From Tabrizicola_A sp965284335 (GTDB taxonomy: Bacteria > Pseudomonadota > Alphaproteobacteria > Rhodobacterales > Rhodobacteraceae), in assembly GCF_965284335.1 (NCBI RefSeq), contig NZ_OZ260076.1: 64,000 nucleotides of DNA, one strand, 5' to 3'. Both the position numbers and the translations under genes were made by a program. Position 1 is the stretch's first letter, and every line of letters begins with the position of its first letter. The notes below the pieces were generated by a model. It was given only the letters and a program-made list of their open reading frames with translations. It made no database searches and was not told the origin of the DNA. This document shows positions 53,542 through 63,593 of this stretch, piece by piece.

Positions 53542-54555
53542 ATGACACAGACCCATGCCCCCCTGATTGACCCCTTCGCCCGCGCCATCAGCTATCTGCG
53601 CGTCTCGGTCACCGACCGCTGCGATTTCCGCTGCACCTATTGCATGACCGAACATATGACCTTTCTGCCCAAAGCAGACCTTCTGACGCTTGAGGAGTTG
53701 GATCGGCTTTGTTCGGCCTTTGTGGGTTTGGGCGTGCAAAAACTGCGCATCACCGGCGGCGAACCCCTTGTGCGCAAGGGCATTATGACCTTCTTCCGCG
53801 CCATGTCGCGGCACCTGCAATCGGGCGCGCTGAAAGAACTCACCCTCACCACCAACGGCAGCCAGCTTGCGAAATATGCCGCCGAACTGGCCGACTGTGG
53901 CGTCAAACGCATCAACGTCTCGCTTGACACGCTGGACCCTGCGAAATTCGCCGAAATCACCCGCTGGGGCCGCCTGGCCCAAGTGCTGGACGGCATCCGC
54001 GCCGCCCAAGCCGCCGGGCTGCGCGTGAAAATCAACGCCGTGGCGCTCAAGGGGTTTAACGAAGACGAACTCTTCCCGCTGGTCGATTGGTGCGCCGATC
54101 AGGGCCATGACCTGACCTTTATCGAGGTCATGCCGATGGGCGAGATGGGCGACATCCAGCGGCTTGACCAATATTGGAACCTGAAAGACCTGCGCGCCCG
54201 GCTGGAAAGCCGCTTTACCCTCACCGACCTTGCCGAACGCACCGGCGGCCCGGCCCGCTATGTCCGGCTGAATGAAACCGGGCAGAAGGTGGGTTTCATC
54301 ACCCCCCTGACGCATAATTTCTGCGAAAGCTGCAACCGCGTGCGGCTCACCTGCACGGGCGAATTGTACATGTGTCTAGGCCAAGAGGACATGGCCGACC
54401 TGCGCGCGCCCCTGCGCGCCAGCCCCGATGATGCAGCCCTCCACGCCGCCATCCGCGCCGCCATCGCCCGCAAACCCAAGGGCCATGATTTCGACTATTC
54501 CCGCCAAAGCGTTGCAGGCCAGATGACCCGCCATATGAGCCATACGGGCGGCTAA
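53542..54555 (+). CDS. moaA: GTP 3',8-cyclase MoaA
   Basis: Radical SAM enzyme that begins molybdenum cofactor synthesis. The N-terminal cluster motif C27-x3-C31-x2-C34 (RCDFRCTYC), a second C-terminal cluster motif CESCNRVRLTCTGELYMCLG, and the functionally needed C-terminal GG are all present. 337 residues from the ATG at 53542. Stands alone; moaC and moaE are not nearby. Convergent with the LysM gene, 3 bases apart. Confidence 0.96.
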   Translation: MTQTHAPLIDPFARAISYLRVSVTDRCDFRCTYCMTEHMTFLPKADLLTLEELDRLCSAFVGLGVQKLRITGGEPLVRKGIMTFFRAMSRHLQSGALKELTLTTNGSQLAKYAAELADCGVKRINVSLDTLDPAKFAEITRWGRLAQVLDGIRAAQAAGLRVKINAVALKGFNEDELFPLVDWCADQGHDLTFIEVMPMGEMGDIQRLDQYWNLKDLRARLESRFTLTDLAERTGGPARYVRLNETGQKVGFITPLTHNFCESCNRVRLTCTGELYMCLGQEDMADLRAPLRASPDDAALHAAIRAAIARKPKGHDFDYSRQSVAGQMTRHMSHTGG

Positions 54556-54558
54556 AAA

Positions 54559-55329
54559 CTACAGCCCAGAGCGCGCGGGGATCAACAACCGCATTCCCGT
54601 GCGCAGGCTTTCCGGCGCGTCCAATACCTGCCGATTGGCGCGGTAAATGGCGTTGAAATAGCTTGCATCGCCATAAAACCGCAGCGCCAAGGCCCCCAAA
54701 CTGTCGCCCGGCTGCACCGTATAGATCACATCCTCGCTGGCCACTTGCAGGGCCAAAGTGCCGTTCGTGACAGGATCGCTGGGGTCCGACAAATCGCCCT
54801 GCCCATATTCATCCCCCATCGCGCTGGCCTGCGCCTCGGCCAAAATCGCGGCCAAAAGCACTGCCGTATCCACCCGCCCCTCGGCGGTGCGCAGCATGGG
54901 GGGGGCCTGAAGATTGCCCTCGGCCACGGCCTCATTGACGATCTTGTCAATCGCCGCATCGGTCTGCCCCGCCGCCAAAGCCTGCGCCACCAAGGTTTCA
55001 AGCCGTGCTGCGGGCTCGGCCTCGGGCCCGCGCAGCGCGGACAGCACCGCCGCACTCATCTCGCCCAGCGGGTCCTGTGCCACCGCGCCCCCGGCTGCCG
55101 GCTCCAAGGGCGCAGCCCCACCAGCCGCCGCCAGATCGGCCAGCACAGCGGCCGAACTGGCCTGCAACCCCTCCTGCCCCCCCTCCGGGGCCACAGCCTG
55201 CGCCGCAGGCAGCCCTGCCTCCAACCGCGCCGCGGGGGCGGTTTGGTTCCAAAAATCCATCGGGTTCAACAAGATCAACACCGCACAAAGCGCCACAATC
55301 GCAACGTAACCAATGGCAATACGGATCAT
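54559..55329 (-). CDS. Inner-membrane LysM-domain protein
   Basis: A 256-residue protein with an N-terminal membrane helix (IRIAIGYVAIVALCAVLILL), an alanine/glutamate-rich low-complexity middle and a C-terminal LysM domain (YTVQPGDSLGALALRFYGDASYFNAIYRANRQVL, in part) that should bind peptidoglycan. AAAGGA is 8 bases before the ATG at 55329. Role in the envelope is inferred. Confidence 0.85.
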   Translation of the reverse strand: MIRIAIGYVAIVALCAVLILLNPMDFWNQTAPAARLEAGLPAAQAVAPEGGQEGLQASSAAVLADLAAAGGAAPLEPAAGGAVAQDPLGEMSAAVLSALRGPEAEPAARLETLVAQALAAGQTDAAIDKIVNEAVAEGNLQAPPMLRTAEGRVDTAVLLAAILAEAQASAMGDEYGQGDLSDPSDPVTNGTLALQVASEDVIYTVQPGDSLGALALRFYGDASYFNAIYRANRQVLDAPESLRTGMRLLIPARSGL

Positions 55330-55432
55330 GTTCAAATTCCTTTAACGTCTTTGCCTTATCCGGTGCCTCAAAGCCCGGGCCTTCGGGGGCCTGCACCCTC
55401 TGCCCCCACACACCACCACCGCCCTCTTTCGC

Positions 55433-56032
55433 CTAGCCCGGCGCTTTCACGCTGCCTTCGGTCAGGCCAAAGAGCTGCCATTCCTGAAAGCCACCCCGAA
55501 AATATCGCAGCTTTTCCGCAGGATACCCCGCCGACATCACATGACGCAGCGCCTCAATCGCGCGACCATCCATCGCGTCTTGCCCATAAATCACCAAGAC
55601 TGGCGCGCGGGAAAACTCCAACGCGCCCTCCGCCTCACGCACCCCCAGCGCCAGCAAAATATCGCGCTGCAACGGGTTTTCGCCAGACAAGGTTGGCTCT
55701 GGCACATTCACCGCCCCCGGCACATGCCCCCTGCCATAGGCATCCGGCAAGCGCACATCCAAAACCAGCCCCTCGCGCCGCGCCAGATCATTGGCCAAAA
55801 ACCCGATCACCTCCAAGGCCCCGAAACTGACCACACCCGGCGCCATGCGGATCGGCTGCACACACATCGGCGGGCAAGACAGCCCCGCCCCCTCGCGAGA
55901 GATCACCACCTCTTGGCCGTTGATCGCCAGCCGCAGCTCGGGCAGTTCCGGGGTCAGCCACAGATCCTGCGCCAGGCTAGGCCCGGCACAGACCAACAAA
56001 CTGGCCAAAACCCCGCTTGTCCACCGCAGCAT
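55433..56032 (-). CDS. Exported rhodanese-like protein lacking the catalytic cysteine
   Basis: A 199-residue protein with a signal peptide (to about SLA-QD). It has the rhodanese phrases LVLDVRLPDAYGRGHVPGAVNVP and YFRGGFQEWQLFG, but the active-site loop reads LVIYGQDAMDGRA with no cysteine where rhodaneses have YCxxG. It also has CPPMC in the N-terminal half. Probably not a sulfurtransferase; possibly a binding or redox role through the CPPMC pair. Confidence 0.82.
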   Translation of the reverse strand: MLRWTSGVLASLLVCAGPSLAQDLWLTPELPELRLAINGQEVVISREGAGLSCPPMCVQPIRMAPGVVSFGALEVIGFLANDLARREGLVLDVRLPDAYGRGHVPGAVNVPEPTLSGENPLQRDILLALGVREAEGALEFSRAPVLVIYGQDAMDGRAIEALRHVMSAGYPAEKLRYFRGGFQEWQLFGLTEGSVKAPG

Positions 56033-56128
56033 CTAGCCTCCCTTGGCACGCCTCTGCACGATTTCGGCAGAAAAACCACCCCTAGTAGGGATGGCCGCCA
56101 TGCCACCAAAATGTGCCAGAGTTAGGGA

Positions 56129-56155
56129 AAATGGTCAATTTCCCATTGGCCATTT
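56129..56155 (-). terminator. Hairpin between a rhodanese gene and an M20 gene
   Basis: AAATGGTCAAT (56129-56139) and ATTGGCCATTT (56145-56155), 11-bp arms with one mismatch, loop TTCCC. On the minus strand the end of the hairpin is followed by T-rich sequence; it may end the M20 transcript from the right. Modest evidence. Confidence 0.5.
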
Positions 56156-56180
56156 CGCCCAGATTTGCGCCATATTTCGC

Positions 56181-56211
56181 GGCAAGATAGCGAAATAACG
56201 GCAAGATAGCG
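56181..56211. repeat. Direct repeat GGCAAGATAGCG, two copies
   Basis: Exact copies at 56181-56192 and 56200-56211, 19 bases apart, just past the M20 stop codon. The repeat unit recurs nowhere else that I noticed. Confidence 0.7.
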
Positions 56212-56224
56212 GCGCAAGGCCCGC

Positions 56225-57391
56225 TTAAACGGCCGGAAGACGCGCCTCAACCATCCCGGCATACCAGCTTGACCCAAAGGGAATCGCATTGTCGTCAAAG
56301 TTATAGGCCGGGTGATGCACCATCGCCGTATCGCCATTGCCAAGGAAGATATAGGCGCCGGGGCGTTCCAGCAGCATAAAGCTGAAATCCTCGGCCCCCA
56401 TCAAAGGTGCTGTGTCGGTATCCACCTTGCCCGACACCGCCAGCGCCACTTCGGCCGCGAAATCGGTGTTCTCCGGCGTGTTCACCGTCACCGGATAGCC
56501 GCGCTGATAAACCACCTCGGCCTTGGCCCCCAAGGCCAGCGCCGTGCCCTCGGCAATCTCCTTCACCCGGCGTTCCACATAATCCTGCACGGCGAAATCC
56601 ATGGTCCGCACCGTGCCCTTCATCTTCACCACCTGCGGGATGACATTATGCGCCGTGCTGTCGGTCGCCACGGTGCAGACCGACACCACCACCTGCTTCA
56701 TCGGGTCCACCCCGCGCGAGGCGATGGTCTGCAAGGCCACAATGATATGGGCCGCCACCACGGTCGTATCAATGCACTCATGGGGCTTGGCCGCATGGCC
56801 GCCCTTGCCGGTCACCGTGATCTCGATCTGATCGGCCGAGGCCATGATCGCCCCGGGGCGAATGGCAAACTGACCCACCGGGATGCCCGGCATGTTGTGC
56901 ATGCCATACACCTCATTGATGCACCAGCGGTCCATCATCCCATCGGCGCACATCTCGCGCCCACCGCCGCCGCCCTCTTCGGCGGGTTGAAAGATCATCA
57001 CCGCCGTGCCGTCAAAATTCCGCGTCTCGGCCAGATATTTGGCCGCGCCCATCAGCATGGTCGTATGCCCGTCATGGCCGCAGGCATGCATCTTGCCAGG
57101 GGTTTTCGAGGCATAATCCACCCCCGTCTGCTCATGGATTGGCAGCGCATCCATATCGGCGCGCAGGCCAATCACCCGACCCTTGGTATCTGTCTTGCCC
57201 TTGATCACCGCCACCACCCCGGTGCGGCCAATGCCTTCCACCACCTCATCACAGCCAATCGCGCGGCAGAACTCCGCCACCTTGGCCGCCGTGCGATGCA
57301 CATCGAACAACAACTCGGGGTTCTCGTGAAAATCGCGGCGGATCGCGGTCAACTCGGGCAGCATCTCGGCAAAGCGGTTCTTGGGCGGCAT
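56225..57391 (-). CDS. M20 family amidohydrolase (hippurate hydrolase-like), second paralogue
   Basis: A 388-residue amidohydrolase. Same motifs as the gene at 7831-8994: RRDFHENPELLFD, GLRADMDALP, MHACGHDGHTT, IFQPAEEGGGGG and MGAEDFSFML. The ATG at 57391 has AAGGAG 7 bases upstream. Substrate unknown. It lies near a FAD oxidoreductase and an ArgE-type deacylase, so amino acid derivative breakdown is a common theme here. Confidence 0.9.
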   Translation of the reverse strand: MPPKNRFAEMLPELTAIRRDFHENPELLFDVHRTAAKVAEFCRAIGCDEVVEGIGRTGVVAVIKGKTDTKGRVIGLRADMDALPIHEQTGVDYASKTPGKMHACGHDGHTTMLMGAAKYLAETRNFDGTAVMIFQPAEEGGGGGREMCADGMMDRWCINEVYGMHNMPGIPVGQFAIRPGAIMASADQIEITVTGKGGHAAKPHECIDTTVVAAHIIVALQTIASRGVDPMKQVVVSVCTVATDSTAHNVIPQVVKMKGTVRTMDFAVQDYVERRVKEIAEGTALALGAKAEVVYQRGYPVTVNTPENTDFAAEVALAVSGKVDTDTAPLMGAEDFSFMLLERPGAYIFLGNGDTAMVHHPAYNFDDNAIPFGSSWYAGMVEARLPAV

Positions 57392-57474
57392 GGTAAATCT
57401 CCTTCTCAAGGCCCAGCCTGAGCCAATCGCGCGGTCACTGCAAGCCCCCCGCAGCCGGCGATCTGCCCAATGCC

Positions 57475-58725
57475 TCAGGCGAAACGCCGCCGCGCCTCCA
57501 GCGCAAGGCCCGCCCCGACCGACCCCAGCATATCCCCCGTCGCCACCGGCACCCCGGGCAAAACCTGCGCCACCAGCGCCCGCAGCGCGGGCAGATCAGA
57601 CGAACCGCCCGTCAAAAACACCGTCCCCACCTGCGCCGGGCTCAATCCCCCCTCGGCCAGCACCTCGGTGATCAGCGCACCAATCCGGGCAAGCCCCGCC
57701 GCCAGACAGTCGGCCAGCCGGTCCGCCGTGGCCATTGGATTCGGCCCGCCGGTGATCGGCTTCAACTGCATCCGATGCGCCGGGGAGGCCGACAGCGCGA
57801 TCTTCGTCGCCTCCACCTCCATCGCCAGCGCATGACCGGCCCGCGTCTCCAGCACATGGGCATAGCGCCCCACCAGATCGGCCCGGTCAGCATCGGCCAA
57901 AAGCGCTTTGACCTCGGCGGCCTTTTTCGGGGTATAGAGGCTGTTGATCCGGTGCCACGTCGCCAGATCAAGGAAATAATGGTTCGGCACCAAAGCCTTG
58001 CCGCCATTCAAACTGCTGCCATGGCCCAGATGCGGCATGACTTCCGCCAAGGAAAGGCTGCGGTCAAAATCCGTGCCCCCGAGCCTGATACCGCCATTGC
58101 CAAGAACATCCGAAGCCCGGTCCACCGCCCGCGCCCGCTCGGGCGAAACACGCACCAAAGACACATCCGAGGTGCCGCCGCCAATATCGACGATCAGCAC
58201 AATCTCTTCGGCCCGCACCCCCGCCTCATACTGCAAGGCCGCCGCGATGGGCTCGAACTGAAAGGCCACCTCCTTGAACCCTACCGCGACCGCAATTTCC
58301 GCCAGCGCGGTTTCCGCCGCCCTGTCAGCCGCCGCATCGCCATCGACAAAATGCACCGGACGGCCCAGCACCACCCGGCTCACCCCCGGCGAGGTCACCT
58401 CAAGAATGGCCTGCAAATGACTAATATATCTCGACAAAACATCCCGAAACGTCACCGCCCGACGCCCCACCACCGTGCGCTCGTCAATCAGCCCCGACCC
58501 GAGGGTAGATTTCAGCCCGCGCATCAGGCGACCTTCCTCGCCCTCGACATAAGCCGCCATCGCGGCGCGCCCAAACAGCGCCGGGCCATCTTCGGCCCAA
58601 AACACCGCCGAGGGCAGCGTCATATGCGCCCCCTCCAGCGCGATCAGCCGCGCAGGCCCATCAGCCCCCGCCAAGGAAACCGTGGAGTTTGACGTGCCAA
58701 AGTCGATGCCACAAAACGCTGTCAT
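57475..58725 (-). CDS. Hsp70-family protein (YegD-like, short)
   Basis: A 416-residue actin-fold ATPase. The phosphate loops are at FCGIDFGTSNSTVS (residues 4-17) and DIGGGTSDVSLV (about 185), with an adenosine loop FLTGGSSDLPALR near the end. The substrate-binding domain of DnaK is missing, as in YegD. Function unknown. Confidence 0.88.
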   Translation of the reverse strand: MTAFCGIDFGTSNSTVSLAGADGPARLIALEGAHMTLPSAVFWAEDGPALFGRAAMAAYVEGEEGRLMRGLKSTLGSGLIDERTVVGRRAVTFRDVLSRYISHLQAILEVTSPGVSRVVLGRPVHFVDGDAAADRAAETALAEIAVAVGFKEVAFQFEPIAAALQYEAGVRAEEIVLIVDIGGGTSDVSLVRVSPERARAVDRASDVLGNGGIRLGGTDFDRSLSLAEVMPHLGHGSSLNGGKALVPNHYFLDLATWHRINSLYTPKKAAEVKALLADADRADLVGRYAHVLETRAGHALAMEVEATKIALSASPAHRMQLKPITGGPNPMATADRLADCLAAGLARIGALITEVLAEGGLSPAQVGTVFLTGGSSDLPALRALVAQVLPGVPVATGDMLGSVGAGLALEARRRFA

Positions 58726-58782
58726 GAACCTGTCCGGAGGGGCCTGCGAAGAGTGCCCGGCAACGGGCTCGATGAGCCTGTG

Positions 58783-60138
58783 TCAAAGCCCCCGGGCAAC
58801 GTCAAGCTTTGATCCGTCGCGGAACCGCGACAGCCGGAACCGCGACAGATCATGCCCCGTCGCGCGCCCGCGCACGAGATCGGCCACCACCCGCCCCAGC
58901 CCCGGCCCAATGCCAAAACCATGGCCGGAAAGCCCCGTGGCAATCACCAGCCCCTCCACCGGGCCGCGGTCGATCACCGGCACCACATCGGGCATGGTGT
59001 CGATCATACCCGCCCAAGCCTTTTTCAGCTTCGGCCGCCCCAGCCCCGGCAGCGCTGCGGCAAACTCGTCCTGCACGCGGGACAGCGTCGCCATATTCGG
59101 CGCAGGGTCCAAGATACGCAGATGTTCAAAGGGCGACACCTCATCGCCCTGCCAGCGCCGCGCCGTGCGCCAGCCATCGGGGTAATGGCGCGGCGCGGCG
59201 GCGCGAAACCTTGTCTTGCGCCAATCGGCTTTCAGCGTGGGCAAGTATTTGAACACATGGCGAAACGCATCCGGCCCAAGGAAGAAATCATGGTGTGAGC
59301 CTGGCGCGATGGAATAGCTGCCATCCTGCCTGCGGCGAAAGGCAAAAAGATCATCCGCCGCATTGCCAGCGAAGACCTCGGGCATCGCTTCGGTCTGCGC
59401 GACCGAGGCCAGCACCGACAATTGCGGAATATCCACCCCCTCGGCCCGCAGGAACAGGGACGACCACGCCCCGCCCGCCACCACCACCTGCTCACAGGCA
59501 ATGCGACCCCGTTCGGTGTAAACCCCGGTGATGCGCCCGCCCGCGCGATCGAGCCGCCGCACGGCGCAATCTTCCACAATCACCGCCCCCCGCGCCGCCG
59601 CCCCCTCGGCCAGCATCGGCACGGCAACCCAAGGCTCGGCGCGGGCATCGGACGGGGTCAGCATCCCCCCCACCCAAGGTGCCGCCACCCCGGAAATCCG
59701 CGCCTTGATCTGCTCAGGCGTCTGCATCACGGTGTCGAGCTGATGCACCATCGCCTGACGGCGCCAGTCCTCGAACCCCGCCATCTCGGCCTCGGTGCGG
59801 GCCAGATACATCACGCCCTCTTGGCGAAATCCAAGCCCCGCGCCGAACTCGGCCGACAACCCGCGCCAGAGCCGCATCGATTCCACCATGATCGGCAATT
59901 CCGCCAGATCGCGGCCCTGCTGGCGGATCCAGCCCCAGTTGCGGCTCGATTGCTCGCCCGCCACCCGGCCCTTTTCGCACAAGACCACCCGAACGCCCGC
60001 CTCGGCCAGATACCACGCAGTCATCACCCCCATGATGCCGCCGCCCACCACCACCACATCGGCGGCCTTGGGCAGGGGCGCGGTGAACCGCGCGGGGTTT
60101 GCCATGGAAATCGGAAATCCGCCTGCCGCCAAACTCAT
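58783..60138 (-). CDS. FAD-dependent oxidoreductase, DAO family
   Basis: A 451-residue flavoprotein of the D-amino acid oxidase/glycine oxidase group. The Rossmann motif VVVGGGIMGVMTAWYLAEAG (about residues 29-48) and the C-terminal VIATGLSGHGFGIGPGLGRVVADL are typical. Start at 60138 in an ATGA overlap with the ArgE-type gene, so the two proteins probably act together, for example deacylation followed by oxidation of an amino acid. Confidence 0.88.
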   Translation of the reverse strand: MSLAAGGFPISMANPARFTAPLPKAADVVVVGGGIMGVMTAWYLAEAGVRVVLCEKGRVAGEQSSRNWGWIRQQGRDLAELPIMVESMRLWRGLSAEFGAGLGFRQEGVMYLARTEAEMAGFEDWRRQAMVHQLDTVMQTPEQIKARISGVAAPWVGGMLTPSDARAEPWVAVPMLAEGAAARGAVIVEDCAVRRLDRAGGRITGVYTERGRIACEQVVVAGGAWSSLFLRAEGVDIPQLSVLASVAQTEAMPEVFAGNAADDLFAFRRRQDGSYSIAPGSHHDFFLGPDAFRHVFKYLPTLKADWRKTRFRAAAPRHYPDGWRTARRWQGDEVSPFEHLRILDPAPNMATLSRVQDEFAAALPGLGRPKLKKAWAGMIDTMPDVVPVIDRGPVEGLVIATGLSGHGFGIGPGLGRVVADLVRGRATGHDLSRFRLSRFRDGSKLDVARGL

Positions 60139-61292
60139 GCGCATTCGGCCAAAAGCCGCTCCATGAACCGCTGCCCGGCCTCAAACTCACTGACTTCAAG
60201 GTATTCATCAGGCTGATGCGCCTGCGCAATATCGCCCGGCCCGCAGACGATGGCGGAATAGCCCGCCTCTTGGAACTGCCCGGCCTCGGTGCCATAGCTG
60301 ACCACCCCGGTCGCATTGTCGCCGGTCAGGCGACGGGCCAGCGCCTCGGCCTCGCCCTCGGCCTCAGGCACCAGGGCGGGCACACCGAAGAACCGCTCCA
60401 GATGCACCCCCGCCTCGGGTCGCACCGCTTTTAGCGCCGCATCCAGCCGCGCCGCCTCGGCCTCAAAGGCGCGGGCATGGGTTTCCACCTCTTCCCCCGG
60501 CACCACCCGCATCTCTACCGCAAAACGGCAATCTGCCGCCGTGATGTTATGCGCCGTGCCGCCCGAAATCATGCCCACATGCAGCGTGGTAAAGGGCGGA
60601 TGAAACGTCGCCGCCACCGGCGTGGGCTCCCGCGCCTGAATTTCGGCGTTGCGCTCATTGACCCAGCCGATCAACCGCGCGCCCTCCATGATGGCCGAAA
60701 CCCCATAAGGCAACAGCGAGGAATGCACCTCAAACCCTTTCACATGCACATGAAATCCCGTGCCGCCCTTATGCCCGGTGATGATCTTCATATTCGACGG
60801 CTCACCGATCAAGGCGGCCGAACCCTTGGGCAATACCTGCCCCATGGTCGCAATCATCGGCGGCGCGCCGGTGCAGCCCACCTCCTCGTCATAAGACAGC
60901 GCCAGCTGCAAAGGCCGCCGCACGCCCATCTTCTGCGCCCGCACCAAGGCCCAGACCGACAGCGCCACATAACCCTTCATGTCACAGGTGCCGCGCCCAT
61001 AAAGCCGCCCGCCGCGTTCCACCACCGTCCAAGGGTCCGAGCTCCACTCCTGCCCATCCACCGGCACCACATCGGAATGGCCCGACAAGACCACCGCCCC
61101 CTCCACCCGTGGGCCTGCATGGGCCATCAGCGCGGCCTTTTGGCGGTCCTCATTCCAATGGCGATGACATTCGATGCCATGGCCAGTCAGATAGCCCTCC
61201 AGCCAATCGACCAGCGCCAGATTGCTGTCACGGCTCACGGTCGGAAAGGCCACCAGCCGCTCCAACAGGTGACGTGGCGTCAGTTCTTCCAT
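60135..61292 (-). CDS. ArgE-type acetylornithine deacetylase
   Basis: M20A zinc hydrolase, 385 residues. Motifs: LSGHSDVVPVDGQEW with the first metal histidine, GRGTCDMKG, and the catalytic glutamate in LALSYDEEVGCTG. The ATG at 61292 has GGGAGG 8 bases upstream. Acetylornithine deacetylase is the best guess, but the partner oxidoreductase and lack of other arg genes leave the substrate open. Confidence 0.87.
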   Translation of the reverse strand: MEELTPRHLLERLVAFPTVSRDSNLALVDWLEGYLTGHGIECHRHWNEDRQKAALMAHAGPRVEGAVVLSGHSDVVPVDGQEWSSDPWTVVERGGRLYGRGTCDMKGYVALSVWALVRAQKMGVRRPLQLALSYDEEVGCTGAPPMIATMGQVLPKGSAALIGEPSNMKIITGHKGGTGFHVHVKGFEVHSSLLPYGVSAIMEGARLIGWVNERNAEIQAREPTPVAATFHPPFTTLHVGMISGGTAHNITAADCRFAVEMRVVPGEEVETHARAFEAEAARLDAALKAVRPEAGVHLERFFGVPALVPEAEGEAEALARRLTGDNATGVVSYGTEAGQFQEAGYSAIVCGPGDIAQAHQPDEYLEVSEFEAGQRFMERLLAECA

Positions 61293-61522
61293 GACAGTTC
61301 CCTCCCGATTTCGCCGAAAGGTGGCCCTGCGCATGGGCGCTGTCAATCCATGGCAATCTGCCGATCCCGCACGACAATCTGTGCGGCCCTTTCGGCACAT
61401 CGGTCGTCATATTCAGGCTTGCGAGGTGCAGAAAAATCGTCAAGACTTGGCGAAATTCGACACTCCGGGCCAACCGGGTGCAAATAAAAACAAAATAAAA
61501 ACAAATGCCTGGGGAGTTACAT

Positions 61523-62525
<1,003 letters not shown>

Positions 62526-62533
<8 letters not shown>

Positions 62534-63593
62534 CACCCGCACAGACCCGGTCCGTCCCGCGCCACTGGTTCAGGTCACCGATCTGAAAATGCATTTTCCC
62601 ATCTACACCGGCGTCTTTCGCCGCCACACTGGCGATGTGAAGGCGGTGGATGGGGTCTCCTTCACCATCCAGCCCGGCGAAACCCTTGGTCTTGTGGGCG
62701 AATCCGGCTGCGGCAAATCCACCGTGGGCCGCGCGCTTTTGCGGCTTTATGAACCAACCTCTGGCCGCGTGGTGATTGAGGGCGAGGATATCGCCACTTT
62801 GGACGCCGAAACCCTGCGCCGCAAACGCCCTTCGATGCAGATGGTGTTTCAAGACCCCCAAGCCTCGCTCAACCCCCGCATGACGCTGTCGGCGATCATT
62901 TCCGAACCCATGGTGGAACACACCACCATGACGGCCGAGGAACGTCTGGCCCGGGTTTATGAGCTGATGGATGCCGTCGGCCTCAACCGCCGCTTTGCCA
63001 ACCGCTACCTGCATGAGTTTTCCGGCGGCCAGCGCCAGCGCATCGGCATCGCCCGCGCCTTGGCGTTGAACCCGAAATTCATCGTCTGCGACGAACCCAT
63101 CGCGGCGCTGGATGTGTCCATTCAGGCCCAAGTCGTGAACTTGCTGGAAGATTTGCAGGAAAAATTCGGGCTGACCTATCTTTTCATCAGCCATGATCTG
63201 TCGATGGTGCGCCATATCGCGGACCGCGTGGCGGTGATGTATCTGGGCCGGATTGCAGAACTATCGCCGCGCGACGATCTCTATTCCCGTCCCCTGCATC
63301 CTTACGCCGAGGCACTCTTGTCGGCGGTGAACGAACCCGACCCGAACCGCGCCCGGCGCGAGCGGATCGTTCTGAAAGGCGATGTCCCCTCGCCCGCCAA
63401 TCCGCCCAAGGGCTGCGCCTTTTCCACCCGCTGCCCCAAGGCTTTTGGCCCCTGCCGCAGCCTGCGCCCCGAACTGACCGAGGTCGAGCCGGGCCGCTTT
63501 GTGGCCTGCCACCTCTTTACCCATACGACCGACGCCGCACCAACCGGCGCGCCCGAGGCTTCTGAGCATAACCAACAAGGAGAGACGACATGA
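62526..63593 (+). CDS. Dipeptide/oligopeptide ABC transporter ATP-binding protein (DppF type)
   Basis: Second ATPase of the pair, 355 residues. Walker A GESGCGKS, signature FSGGQRQRIGIA, Walker B IVCDEPIAALDV and the C-terminal block GCAFSTRCPKAFGPC. It starts inside the dppD end (overlap 8 bases). Together the two power a membrane permease whose genes are beyond the window. Confidence 0.92.
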
